Assembly (NCBI GenBank): GCA_035605975.1
Contig: DATNGG010000140.1
Span: 12,001 to 76,000 of the forward strand
Source of the DNA: CAIKMD01 sp035605975
GTDB lineage: Bacteria; Pseudomonadota; Alphaproteobacteria; ATCC43930; CGMCC-115725
Reading direction: 5' to 3'
DNA: 64,000 nucleotides
In this document: in pieces, positions 46,436 to 55,121 of the stretch
How the letters are laid out: the number at the start of each line of letters is the position of its first letter
Numbering within the stretch: position 1 is the stretch's first letter
Translations under genes and position numbers: made by a program
The notes under the pieces: model-generated
Told to the model about the DNA's origin: nothing
The model's database searches: none
What the model saw: the letters and a program-made list of their open reading frames with translations, nothing else

Positions 46436-47278
46436 ATGATCGAAGACCCGTTGCAGCAGGGCGGCTACTCGATCTTCCACGAGACCATGGCCGACATGAT
46501 CTATCCCGAGATCGAGCGCGCCGCCAAATCGGGCGCGGTTCCGCTGTGGGGCTTGGGCGTCATCGAGCAGCACGGGCCGCATCTGCCGCTCGGCACCGAT
46601 GTTTACGTGCCGATGGCGGTGCTGCGGCTGGCGCGCCGCGTGCTGGCGGGCCGCGGGATCGAGAGCGTGATCGTTCCGCCTTGCTATTGGGGCGTCAATC
46701 ATGTGACGGCCAGCTATGCCGGCTCTTTCCTCGTGCGCCCCGAGGTGTTCGTCGCCTTGATGATTGACGTCTTCGCCAGCCTCAAGAAGGACGGGTTCAG
46801 CCATGTGTTCTGCGTCTCCGGCCATGGCGATGCGGTCCATAACCGCACGGTTCTCGACGGGGTGCGCCAGGGCAGCGCCGCCGCCGCGATCGATGGCCGG
46901 ACAATCGTCTCGCGCGCCATGGCCGCACGGCTGGGCTTCGATTCGGCGGACCCGCACCTCGCCATCGCTCCCGAAGAGGGGGCCGCGCCGGGTGAGCCGA
47001 TCGATGTTCATGCCGGCCGCTGGGAGACCTCGCTGATGTGGGCGGCGTTTCCGGAGGTGGTGCGCAGCGATGTGCTGCCCGGCTTGGCGCCGACCGATTT
47101 CGCGCCGGCCGATCTCGCCGAATGGCGCAAGGGCGGCGAGCATGCGCGCGGCAAGAGCCCGCACGGCTATGTCGGCGATCCCGCCTCTGCCAGCCGGGAG
47201 CATGGGCTGCGCTTGTTGCAGCGCGAGGCGGCTTTGGTCGCCGATGCGGTGGCGGCGGCGCTCGCGCGAGATGCGTGA
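46436..47278 (+). CDS. Creatininase-family amidohydrolase
   Basis: This 280-residue enzyme has the creatininase metal motif E44-x-H46 (GVIEQHGPHLPLGTD, D55), a GHGDAVHN segment and DVHAGRWETS with another metal-linked histidine. Members hydrolyse cyclic or linear amides and formamides. ATG at 46436 follows GGGGAGGG. It is divergent from LigA, so the two may share control. The substrate is unknown. Confidence 0.8.
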   Translation: MIEDPLQQGGYSIFHETMADMIYPEIERAAKSGAVPLWGLGVIEQHGPHLPLGTDVYVPMAVLRLARRVLAGRGIESVIVPPCYWGVNHVTASYAGSFLVRPEVFVALMIDVFASLKKDGFSHVFCVSGHGDAVHNRTVLDGVRQGSAAAAIDGRTIVSRAMAARLGFDSADPHLAIAPEEGAAPGEPIDVHAGRWETSLMWAAFPEVVRSDVLPGLAPTDFAPADLAEWRKGGEHARGKSPHGYVGDPASASREHGLRLLQREAALVADAVAAALARDA

Positions 47279-47302
47279 CGGCGCGGCAACGACTGGCCGC
47301 CG
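47279..47302. terminator. Weak GC-rich hairpin between convergent genes
   Basis: CGGCG (47279-47283) pairs with CGCCG (47298-47302) directly after the creatininase stop and before the convergent hydrolase stop. It is short and has no T-run, so its role is uncertain. Confidence 0.25.
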
Positions 47303-47314
47303 TTCGTCCCCGGC

Positions 47315-48175
47315 TCAGCGCTCCATGTCGCGAATGAAATTCCGCCACACGGGCGCGATGCGCTCACCCTGGAAATTCGCGGTGATCGGGTAGGGCGTCG
47401 GGCCGCCGAAATTGGCGTCCCATTCCGCCACCGTCACGACGGGCTCATGGTATCGGGCTTGCGGGAGCAGGCGGGCGAGGCGCTGCGCCGCTTCGGTCGG
47501 ATGGGTCGGATCGACCCCGCCCGTGACGCTGGCGGGAACCTTGATCGAAGCCCATTCCTCATCCGTGAGGCGGCAACCCGCGATCGGCAAATCGCCGCTG
47601 GTGATGAAGAACGCCTCCCAATAGGCCATCTGCCGGATGAATTCGCGCGCATCCATCTTGAGAAGCCGGTCGCGATTGCCCGGGTTCTGCTTGATCGAGG
47701 CGGCGAAATGATTGGTTTCGATCACGCCCGCCATGCCGCGCCGAAGCGCGACGCGCGTATAAGCCTGATAGAAATTCTTCGGCAGGCGTCCCGCGGGATA
47801 GTCGCCGCCCGAGCACCAGGCGAGCATCAGCCCTTTCACCAGTTGCGGATATTTGACGCAGAGCAGCGGCGTGACGCGGCAACCGGCATACTCGCCAACA
47901 TAGCAGGGACCCAGCTTCAACGCCTGAATCAGTGCAGCGAGATCATCCGCCCAAAGATCGGCCTCGGAGCTATCTCCGGCGATGATGATGTCGGCGCGGG
48001 CATCGGTGTTGCGCCGGTCCCAGGTGATGACGCGGCATTCCTCCGCGAGCGCGGTTGCGACCACGCGATGCACATAGCCGCCCCATCGCCCTCCCGGCGT
48101 CAGCACGACATTGATCGGCCCGCTGCCGAATTCCTGATAGCTGATGGTGCAGCCATTGACGACGAGCTCGGGCAT
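47315..48175 (-). CDS. Alpha/beta hydrolase-fold protein with altered nucleophile elbow
   Basis: This 286-residue protein has the alpha/beta hydrolase fold: strand-turn LTPGGRWGG near the oxyanion site and VITWDRRNTDAR in the conserved Asp-Arg region. The nucleophile elbow reads GEYAG (94-98), with Y96 where Ser, Asp or Cys normally sits. The acid candidate is in GGVDPTHP, and the C-terminal histidine is not obvious. It may be a non-hydrolytic lyase or decarboxylase-like member of the fold, or a binding protein. ATG at 48175 is followed by a spacer to the divergent system D operon. Confidence 0.72.
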   Translation of the reverse strand: MPELVVNGCTISYQEFGSGPINVVLTPGGRWGGYVHRVVATALAEECRVITWDRRNTDARADIIIAGDSSEADLWADDLAALIQALKLGPCYVGEYAGCRVTPLLCVKYPQLVKGLMLAWCSGGDYPAGRLPKNFYQAYTRVALRRGMAGVIETNHFAASIKQNPGNRDRLLKMDAREFIRQMAYWEAFFITSGDLPIAGCRLTDEEWASIKVPASVTGGVDPTHPTEAAQRLARLLPQARYHEPVVTVAEWDANFGGPTPYPITANFQGERIAPVWRNFIRDMER

Positions 48176-48283
48176 TCAAGTGACTCCCAATGGAGCGATG
48201 CAAAATCCAGTCGAGCTAGGACACTACGCGCGGCGGATTCAATAGGCTACTATCGGATGAGCGGCGCACGAATGAACGGGAAC

Positions 48284-49105
48284 ATGGCAGCCATCGAAGT
48301 TACCGGGGTCAGCAAGACCTATCACGATCAAGCCACCGGCCGCGTCGTTCGCACTCTCGACAATGTCAGTATCGCCGCCAAGCACAACGACTTCCTCGTC
48401 TTGCTCGGGCCGAGCGGCTGCGGCAAGTCCACCCTCCTCAACATCATCGCCGGCCTCGTGTCCTACGACGCCGATGGCGGCACGGTGATGGTCGAGGGCA
48501 AGCCCGTCACCGGCCCCAATCCCAAGCGCATGGCCTACATGTTCCAGGATCCCGTGCTCTATCCGTGGCGGACGGTCCTGAAGAATGTCGAGTTCGGCCT
48601 CGAGGCGCAGGGCATCGCCAAGGAGGAACGGCGCGAGCGCGGGCTGAAATATCTGCGCATGGTCGGCCTCGAAGAATTCGCGCACGCTTATCCGCGCCAA
48701 TTGTCGGGCGGCATGGCGCAGCGCGTCGCGATTTGCCGCTCGCTCGCGCTCGAGACCGACATCATCCTGATGGACGAGCCCTTTGCCGCGCTCGACGAGC
48801 AGTCGCGAATCCTTCTCGGCGACGAGCTGGTGGCGATCTGGCGCCAAGTACAGCGCACGATTGTTTTCGTCACGCATAGCCTAACCGAGGCGGTGTATCT
48901 CGGCGAGCGGATCGCCGTGTTCAGCGCCCGGCCGGGGCGGATCAAAGCCGAATTCGCCAATCCGCTGCCGCGGCCCCGCGCGATCGGCGCGCCGGACTTC
49001 AATCGCCTGGTCGAGGCACTTTGGAACCAGCTGAAGCAGGAATCGATCGCTGCCGCCGGCCGCACGCGCCCGGCGCAGCAAGACATGCTGCTGCCGAACG
49101 AATGA
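48284..49105 (+). CDS. ABC transporter ATPase, NitT/TauT family (system D)
   Basis: This 273-residue ATPase has Walker A GPSGCGKS (42-49), the Q-loop YMFQDPVLYPW, the signature LSGGMAQR, Walker B ILMDEPF and the switch histidine in FVTHS. ATG codons at 48257 and 48272 are in frame and also possible; 48284 places the protein at the usual start of this family. It heads the system D operon, with two permeases and a binding protein downstream, and is divergent from the altered hydrolase gene. Confidence 0.88.
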   Translation: MAAIEVTGVSKTYHDQATGRVVRTLDNVSIAAKHNDFLVLLGPSGCGKSTLLNIIAGLVSYDADGGTVMVEGKPVTGPNPKRMAYMFQDPVLYPWRTVLKNVEFGLEAQGIAKEERRERGLKYLRMVGLEEFAHAYPRQLSGGMAQRVAICRSLALETDIILMDEPFAALDEQSRILLGDELVAIWRQVQRTIVFVTHSLTEAVYLGERIAVFSARPGRIKAEFANPLPRPRAIGAPDFNRLVEALWNQLKQESIAAAGRTRPAQQDMLLPNE

Positions 49106-49863
49106 CCGGCTGCCGCGTCCCGCCGGTCCTTGCGCGCTGGGCGATCATCCTCGCCGTGCTGGGGCTGTGGGAGGCAGGCACGCGGCTCTCCTCCGTCAGC
49201 TCACTGCTGATCGTGCCGCCGAGCCTCATCCTCTGGAACGTGGCGCGGATCGCGGTCGAGGCCGGCGCCGTGCCGGATTTCTACGCCAATGCCCTGGTGA
49301 CGATCGGCGAGATCGCCGTCGCTTACGCGCTGGCGGCGCTGATCGGCGCGCTGATCGGCATCGCGGTGGCCGGCTCGCGGATTATCGGCGATGCGTTCGA
49401 GCCAATCCTGCTCGTGCTCTATGCCATCCCCAAGATCATTTTTTATCCGGTCATCGTGCTGATGATCGGCACCGGCTATCCGGCGAAGGTGATTTTCGGC
49501 ATCCTCGTCGCGATTTTCGTCATCATCTTCAACACCACCGCGGGGCTGCGCCAGGTCGATGCGAATTACGTGCGGCTGGCGCGCTCGCTCGGCTACGGCC
49601 GAACCAAGATTTTCTTCAAAGTGGAGCTGCCGGCGGCGGCGCAGACCATTCTCGCCGGGCTCCGGCTCGGCTTCGGCTACACGATCATCGGCGTCCTCAC
49701 CGGCGAGTTGCTGGTCGTCAATGCGGGCTTCGGCTATTTGATCGATTGGGCCTCGGTCAATTATCACACCGCAGAGCTTTATGCGCTGATCGCCATCACG
49801 CTCGTCCTCGGGGTCCTGGCGAACTCTCTCGTCAGCCGCGTCGAGCGGCTGTGGGTGAAATGA
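49102..49863 (+). CDS. ABC transporter permease, NitT/TauT family (system D)
   Basis: This 253-residue permease has about six membrane segments and an EAA-like loop near LARSLGYGRTKIFFKVELPAAAQTILAG. Its ATG overlaps the ATPase stop by 4 bp. The second permease gene overlaps its stop in turn, so the whole importer is translationally linked. Confidence 0.86.
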   Translation: MTGCRVPPVLARWAIILAVLGLWEAGTRLSSVSSLLIVPPSLILWNVARIAVEAGAVPDFYANALVTIGEIAVAYALAALIGALIGIAVAGSRIIGDAFEPILLVLYAIPKIIFYPVIVLMIGTGYPAKVIFGILVAIFVIIFNTTAGLRQVDANYVRLARSLGYGRTKIFFKVELPAAAQTILAGLRLGFGYTIIGVLTGELLVVNAGFGYLIDWASVNYHTAELYALIAITLVLGVLANSLVSRVERLWVK

Positions 49864-50621
49864 TGTCGCGGTCCGCCGAGCGCCAACTGGTGCGCGCCAT
49901 CCGGCTGTCGGCGATCGTGCTGGTGATCGCGCTGTGGGATGTGGCGCTGCGCTGGGGCTGGATCGATCCGCTGTTTCTCGCAAGCCCGCTCGACACGCTG
50001 ATCCATATCCGCGCCGTCGTGGTCGAGGCGAAGCTCGATATCGCCGCGACCGTGACCGCCTTCCTCGTCGCCTTCGTGACGGGGGTAATCTTCGCGCTCG
50101 GCATCGGCTTCGCGATCAGCCTCTCGAACTACAGCCGTCTTGTGTTCCTGCCGGTTCTGGTGCTCGGCGTGACCATCCCCAAGGTCACGCTGATGCCGCT
50201 CTTCATCCTATGGTTCGGCATCGCCCGGCTTCCGGTGATCGTCTTCGGCGCGCTTTCCGCCTTCTTCCCGATGGTGGTGAACGTGCTGATCGCCGGCAAC
50301 GAGGTGAAGCCCGCGCAGGTGCTGCTGGCCCGCGCCATGGGGCTCAGCCGCGTGCAGATCTATCGCAAGGTGGTGTTCCCCGCGATGCTGCCCGTTCTGT
50401 CGTCGGGCCTGTTCTATGCCTGCAATGCGGCGATGATGGGCGTCTTCATCGTCGAGCTGGCGCTCGACCGCCACGGCATGGGCGCCTATGTCCACGATTT
50501 GGCGATGACCTTCCGCACCGCCGACATGTATGCGGCCGTGGTACTCACCGCCGGCATGACGGTGCTGATCAATATGGCGCTTTGGTATATCGCGCGGTAT
50601 TTTGGCCGCTGGCGCAATTAG
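49860..50621 (+). CDS. ABC transporter permease, NitT/TauT family (system D, second)
   Basis: This 253-residue permease has an EAA-like loop at LARAMGLSRVQIYRKVVFPAMLPVLSS. Two tandem ATG codons (49860 and 49863) are both possible; the first overlaps the stop of the previous gene by 4 bp. Two unlike permeases again suggest a heterodimeric core. Confidence 0.85.
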   Translation: MMSRSAERQLVRAIRLSAIVLVIALWDVALRWGWIDPLFLASPLDTLIHIRAVVVEAKLDIAATVTAFLVAFVTGVIFALGIGFAISLSNYSRLVFLPVLVLGVTIPKVTLMPLFILWFGIARLPVIVFGALSAFFPMVVNVLIAGNEVKPAQVLLARAMGLSRVQIYRKVVFPAMLPVLSSGLFYACNAAMMGVFIVELALDRHGMGAYVHDLAMTFRTADMYAAVVLTAGMTVLINMALWYIARYFGRWRN

Positions 50622-50650
50622 AGACGCATGAAAAGGCAGGGGGCTCGCCG

Positions 50651-51601
50651 ATGAAATCCCGGTTCCTGTGGACGCTTCTTCTGATCGCGGTCTCGGCCAG
50701 CACGGCCGCGGCGGCGGACAAGGTCAAATACGGCACGGCGGTCAAGCTCTCGCCAGTCTATTACTTGCCGGTGCTGGCGGGCCAGGAACAAGGGATTTTC
50801 AAGAAAAACAATCTCGATGTCGAATGGGTCCCGGCGAATAGCGGCCCCGACTTTCAACGGGATCTCGCCGCCGGCGCGATCGAAATCGGCTCCTCGACCG
50901 GTGCGACCGACATCCCCGCGATCGGCCGCGGCGCGCCCTCGATCATCGTTGCCAATCTGCAATCGAAAGATAATTTCGGCATTTGGGTTTCGACCAAAGG
51001 CCGCATCAAGACGATCGCCGACCTCAAAGGTGCGAAGATCGGCGTCTCGCGTCTATCCGGGGCCGAGGATTCCTACGGCAAGCTAGTTGCCAGCAAGATC
51101 GGCATCAAAGACATCCAATTCACCGCGACAGGCGGCGTGCAACCGAGCATGGCGCTGCTGCTCACGGGGCAAGTCGACGGGGTCGTGCTCACGCCTCACC
51201 AGATGATCGATCTCGCGCTTGAAGGCAAGGTCAAGGAGATCGCCGAAGTCGAGAAGTACAAACCGCAGCCGTGGGTTTCTTATACGGTTACCGCCAACAA
51301 GGACTTCGTCAGCAAGCAACCCGATGTCGCTCGGCGGGTCATCCATTCGATCCTTGAAGCGAATGCCTTCATCATGAGCCCGGCCGGGAAGCCCTGGGCG
51401 ATCGCGACCATGAAGAAGCTCAATCACTACTCCGACGCCGCGGCGCCGGCGGTCTATGCCGAGACCTCGCTCAGCACCGACGGGAAAATCACGCGCCAGG
51501 CAATCAAGAACGTCGTCGATTTCATGCTCGAATACAAACTTATCAAGGCAAGCGAAGTGGCGAACATCGATGCGCTCTTCACCGACAAGTTCGTCAAATA
51601 G
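50651..51601 (+). CDS. ABC substrate-binding protein, NitT/TauT type (system D)
   Basis: This 316-residue periplasmic receptor has a signal peptide ending STAAA-A near residue 21. The mature protein has YLPVLAGQEQGIFKKNNLDVEWV and DLKGAKIGVSRLSGAEDSYG, typical of the SsuA/NMT1 family. ATG at 50651 follows GGCAGGGGG with a long spacing. Its stop abuts that of the convergent M20 peptidase gene. The ligand is not known. Confidence 0.83.
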   Translation: MKSRFLWTLLLIAVSASTAAAADKVKYGTAVKLSPVYYLPVLAGQEQGIFKKNNLDVEWVPANSGPDFQRDLAAGAIEIGSSTGATDIPAIGRGAPSIIVANLQSKDNFGIWVSTKGRIKTIADLKGAKIGVSRLSGAEDSYGKLVASKIGIKDIQFTATGGVQPSMALLLTGQVDGVVLTPHQMIDLALEGKVKEIAEVEKYKPQPWVSYTVTANKDFVSKQPDVARRVIHSILEANAFIMSPAGKPWAIATMKKLNHYSDAAAPAVYAETSLSTDGKITRQAIKNVVDFMLEYKLIKASEVANIDALFTDKFVK

Positions 51602-52879
51602 TCAGCGGCGTTTGTCCTGGTTGCAAAGGTCGGCGATCACCCGTGCATAGACGCAGCTGGCCTTGTAGAGGGCGTCGATGGTGAAGGATCGCCGGTAAGA
51701 GTGCCGCGTCGAGCGCGGCCCATAGGTGATTGCCGGCACGCCGATCTCGTTGAAGGGATTGATGTCGCGCCACATGCTGCAGGTCGGCGGATCGGGCGGC
51801 AGCGGCGCCTCGCCGAACGTCGCCTCATGGGCGCGGCGCAGCGACGCGGTGAGCCGGTCGGCATTCTTCGCTTCATAACCGGGTTTGAAGAGATAGAGCT
51901 CGGTATCGCTTGCCGGAACGCCGGCCTCCGCGAGGGCAGAAGCGATCTCCTCGCGCAGGATCAGCGGGTCCTGCCCAGGGACGATGAAAGCGCCGACATA
52001 GAGGCTGCAGATTTGCGGTGTCGAGGTGATCGAATTGGGATTGCCGCCGCGAATGGCGCCGATCTGCGCCTTCGGGATCACGCGGCCGCCCCCGAGCTCG
52101 GTCGCGTAGCGTTTCTGATAGTCGGCCGCCCAGCGCTCCAGCGCCGCGATCCCTGCGGCGGCGCGCACGATCATATTAGGGCTTTGCTCCAAGCTCGTGC
52201 GCTCGGGCAGATAGGGCACGTAAAAGGCGGGCTGGTCCGAGCGCCAAGTGACCTTGTACCAGGCCATGCCGGCTTCGACGGTGACGATGCTGAAGCCGGT
52301 GCCTTCGGCGATGAGGGCGTAATCGGCGATCCCGCCATGCGTCGCGAGAAAGCGCGCGCCCAAATCCTTGCTCTCGACCAGCGCTCCCGGGGGCCCGTCG
52401 CTCGGCTCATGGCTGGTCTCGCCGACGACCGCGGAGAGCAGCAAGTCGCCTTTGAGCGTCAGGCCGGCCTTCTTGATGGCTTTCCCGGCGATGAGGAACG
52501 CGACCATCGGCCCTTTGTCGTTGACGATGCCCTCGCCGACCAGCTCGTCGCCTTCGATCCATGCCTTGTGATGGATCGCGGCCTCGGGATCGACGCGCGA
52601 CCAGATATCGCTCACGCGCACGGAGGTATCCATGTGACTGTTGAAGATCAGGCTGCAGCCGCCGCCGCTCCCCGCGAGACGACCGAGTACGTTGAAGCGA
52701 TCGGCGAGCAAACCGATCTTCCGGGTCTTGAAGCCCTCCGCCTCGAGCCAGTCGGCAACAAAATTGGCGACAGGCGCCTCCGTCGGACCGGCACTGTCGA
52801 TGTTGCACACCGTTAAGGCGAGCTGAACCAGCTCGTCCTTGTCGATTTGGGCCAAGACCTGCTCGATCGATATGCTCAC
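51602..52879 (-). CDS. M20-family metallopeptidase/deacylase
   Basis: This zinc-dependent amidohydrolase of 425 residues belongs to the M20 family (ArgE/DapE/carboxypeptidase-like). Metal and catalytic stretches include SHMDTS, GIVNDKGPM, VVGETSHEP and a C-terminal RHSYRR; the middle half shows the dimerisation domain. GTG at 52879 has a strong GAGGAAGAG site. It is divergent from the Rieske gene at 53053. It would remove an acyl or aminoacyl group from an amide-linked compound; the substrate is unknown. Confidence 0.82.
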   Translation of the reverse strand: MSISIEQVLAQIDKDELVQLALTVCNIDSAGPTEAPVANFVADWLEAEGFKTRKIGLLADRFNVLGRLAGSGGGCSLIFNSHMDTSVRVSDIWSRVDPEAAIHHKAWIEGDELVGEGIVNDKGPMVAFLIAGKAIKKAGLTLKGDLLLSAVVGETSHEPSDGPPGALVESKDLGARFLATHGGIADYALIAEGTGFSIVTVEAGMAWYKVTWRSDQPAFYVPYLPERTSLEQSPNMIVRAAAGIAALERWAADYQKRYATELGGGRVIPKAQIGAIRGGNPNSITSTPQICSLYVGAFIVPGQDPLILREEIASALAEAGVPASDTELYLFKPGYEAKNADRLTASLRRAHEATFGEAPLPPDPPTCSMWRDINPFNEIGVPAITYGPRSTRHSYRRSFTIDALYKASCVYARVIADLCNQDKRR

Positions 52880-53002
52880 CTCTTCCTCCCCCTCAATTCT
52901 ATGCCTGCAGGACAAGCGCGATCGCGGCACAGCCTTGTTCATTTTAGCAGAGGAGCCATGCCCGTGGCTCGCAATCGCGGGAAGTCGTTGACCTGTTCTT
53001 TC

Positions 53003-53027
53003 AGGGGATCATAAGCTTTGATCCCTT
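53003..53027. promoter_or_regulatory. Inverted repeat upstream of Rieske gene 5
   Basis: GGGATCA (53005-53011) and TGATCCC (53019-53025) are perfect arms around TAAGCTT; outer bases extend the pairing to 53003 and 53027. It ends 25 bp before the ATG at 53053 in the divergent spacer, so an operator controlling this operon, and perhaps the M20 gene, is likely. Confidence 0.5.
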
Positions 53028-53052
53028 TCGTAGAATTCCGGGAGAGCAAGCC

Positions 53053-54342
53053 ATGCTTTCGGCGAGCGAGAACGAGATTTTGACGCGCACCGACCGTGGC
53101 ACCGCCGCAGGGGAGTTCTTCCGGCGCTTTTGGATCCCGGCGCTGCTCTCGGAAGAGATCCCGGCGCCCGATTGCGCGCCGGTGCGGGTGACGCTGATGG
53201 GCGAGCATCTCATCGCGTTTCGCGACAGCAACGGCAAGATCGGCCTCATCGACCGCTATTGCGCGCACCGGCAAATGGATTTGTTCTTCGGCCGCAACGA
53301 GGACTGCGGGCTGCGCTGCGTCTATCACGGCTGGAAATTCGACGTCGACGGACGATGTGTCGAGATGCCGACGGAGCCGCCGACCAGCGCCTATAAGGAT
53401 CGCATCCGTCTCACTTCTTATCCCTGCCAGGAGCATGCCGGGATCGTCTGGGCCTATCTCGGTCCCAAGGATCTCCCGGTCCAATTCCCGCAATTCGAAT
53501 TCAATTCGCTGCCGAAGGATTGCTTCTTCATCCGCAAGAGCCTGCTCGAGTGTAATTACCTTCAGGCGATGGAGGGCAATCTCGATTCATTTCACACGGG
53601 CTATCTGCACAGCTTCTCGACTGGAACGGCTCTCGATCCGCGCGGTCAGGGCCATGGCAAGCGCGGCGGCGTCACCCATGGCTATCAGGCGGCCTTGCCG
53701 CATTTCGATATCGAGGAGACCGATTACGGGCTGATGATCGGCGCCAAGCGCAAAACCGCCGCGGGCGATGCCTATTGGCGCATCACGCAGTGGCTTCTGC
53801 CGGTGCACACCATGATCGCCGCCAATCCGGGCGAGACGCTGCTCTGGGACGCCTGGGTCCCGATGGATGACGAGCACACCTGGGTCTATCGCATGGAATA
53901 CAATCCCTGGCGGCCGCTCACCGTCGAGGAGATCCACGAATACAACACGGCGGGCTTCGCCCGTCTCAATGTCGAGAATATCCCCGGTACCTATCTGCCG
54001 GTGCGCAACAAGGGCAACGACTATCTGATCGATCGCGGCTTGCAGCGCAGCTATTCATTCACCGGTATCAAGGGCACCAACGCGCAGGACGCCGCGGCAA
54101 TCGAGAATCAGGGACCAACGCCGATCGCCGATCGCAGCAAAGAGCATCTCGGCAGCACCGATGCCGCGATCATGCGCATGCGGCGCAAGCTGCTCGGCGC
54201 GATCGCGGATTTCGAGCGTGGAACAGAGCCGGCGGCGGCGCTGAAGGGCGAGCTCTACAAGGTCCGCGCCATTGCCGTCTCGCTCCAGGATAACGGCACG
54301 CCGTTCTACGAAGGGGCCAAGGAGCACATCCATGTCCGGTAG
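53053..54342 (+). CDS. Rieske non-heme iron oxygenase, phthalate-dioxygenase-like (5)
   Basis: This 429-residue oxygenase subunit has C70-x-H72 and C89-x2-H92 for the Rieske cluster and D178, H181 and H186 in NLDSFHTGYLH for the catalytic iron. It is the closest relative of the gene at 18319, and the match covers almost the whole protein, so the pair looks like a duplication. ATG at 53053 follows a GGGAGAG site. The start of the class II aldolase gene overlaps its last codons, and a molybdenum hydroxylase gene follows. Confidence 0.87.
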   Translation: MLSASENEILTRTDRGTAAGEFFRRFWIPALLSEEIPAPDCAPVRVTLMGEHLIAFRDSNGKIGLIDRYCAHRQMDLFFGRNEDCGLRCVYHGWKFDVDGRCVEMPTEPPTSAYKDRIRLTSYPCQEHAGIVWAYLGPKDLPVQFPQFEFNSLPKDCFFIRKSLLECNYLQAMEGNLDSFHTGYLHSFSTGTALDPRGQGHGKRGGVTHGYQAALPHFDIEETDYGLMIGAKRKTAAGDAYWRITQWLLPVHTMIAANPGETLLWDAWVPMDDEHTWVYRMEYNPWRPLTVEEIHEYNTAGFARLNVENIPGTYLPVRNKGNDYLIDRGLQRSYSFTGIKGTNAQDAAAIENQGPTPIADRSKEHLGSTDAAIMRMRRKLLGAIADFERGTEPAAALKGELYKVRAIAVSLQDNGTPFYEGAKEHIHVR

Positions 54343-55120
54343 TGCGGCGCTCGACGCGCTGCGGCGCGAGGTGGCGATCGGCAGCCGGATTCTCGCGCTC
54401 ACCGGCTTGGCATCCGGCGTGCGGGCTTCGTTGGGCCATGTCAGTGTGCGCGACCCGGGCGATCCCAATCGCTTCGTCGTCAAGGGCCGCGGTTACGCGA
54501 TCGACGTCTTGTCGCGCATGCAGCCCGAGAACATGGTCCTCTGCGATCTCAACGGCTATCTCATCGACGGGCCGCCGGGCGTGTTGCAATGCAACGAGGT
54601 CATGATCCATGCCAGCGTGTTCAAGGCGCGGCCCGATGTGAATTCGATCGTGCACGCGCATCCGCCATTCAGCGTCATGCTGACCGTGCTTGGCATACCG
54701 ATCGTCCCGGTGGTGCTCGAAGGCCTGCGCCTCGTGCGCAAGCCCCTGCCGGTTTATCCGCATACCGCGCTCGTCACCTCGGCGGAGCAGGGGGCCGAGA
54801 TGACCCGTTGCCTCGGCGCGGCGCGCGCCGTGCATCTCCTGGGGCATGGCGTGACGACGGTCGGCAAGACCATGGAGGAGGCGGTCACGGCGATGATCCA
54901 GCTCGAGCATCAGGCGCAGATGAACTACCACGCCTGCGCGATTGCCGGTCGCGACCATGCCAGCATCCCCGAGCCGCTGATCGAAGAATATCTGCAGTGG
55001 AAGCCGCTCGCCGAGCCGCATTTCCAGGAAGCGGTCGCGCGGCTCGGGCCGGCAAATATGGGCGGCAGCATCTGGACGGATCTGACCGAGCGCGCCGCCG
55101 CAGACTTGAACGGAGGCTGA
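54332..55120 (+). CDS. Class II aldolase/adducin-family protein
   Basis: This 262-residue protein has the class II aldolase metal motif: GHVSVR near the N terminus, E89 in CNEVMIHASV, H108-x-H110 in SIVHAHPP, and H171 in LLGHG. The family includes aldolases and non-oxidative decarboxylases of dihydroxy-aromatic acids. ATG at 54332 has AAGGAG and overlaps the end of the Rieske gene by 11 bp, so the enzyme probably acts on the product of that oxygenase. Decarboxylation of a dihydroxylated aromatic acid is a good guess; aldol cleavage is also possible. Confidence 0.78.
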   Translation: MSGSAALDALRREVAIGSRILALTGLASGVRASLGHVSVRDPGDPNRFVVKGRGYAIDVLSRMQPENMVLCDLNGYLIDGPPGVLQCNEVMIHASVFKARPDVNSIVHAHPPFSVMLTVLGIPIVPVVLEGLRLVRKPLPVYPHTALVTSAEQGAEMTRCLGAARAVHLLGHGVTTVGKTMEEAVTAMIQLEHQAQMNYHACAIAGRDHASIPEPLIEEYLQWKPLAEPHFQEAVARLGPANMGGSIWTDLTERAAADLNGG

Positions 55121-55121
55121 A

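Noticed and set aside
46300..47203. Upstream extension of the LigA frame to 407 residues
   Set aside because: Only the last 105 codons resemble LigA; the rest is antisense to the creatininase-family gene.
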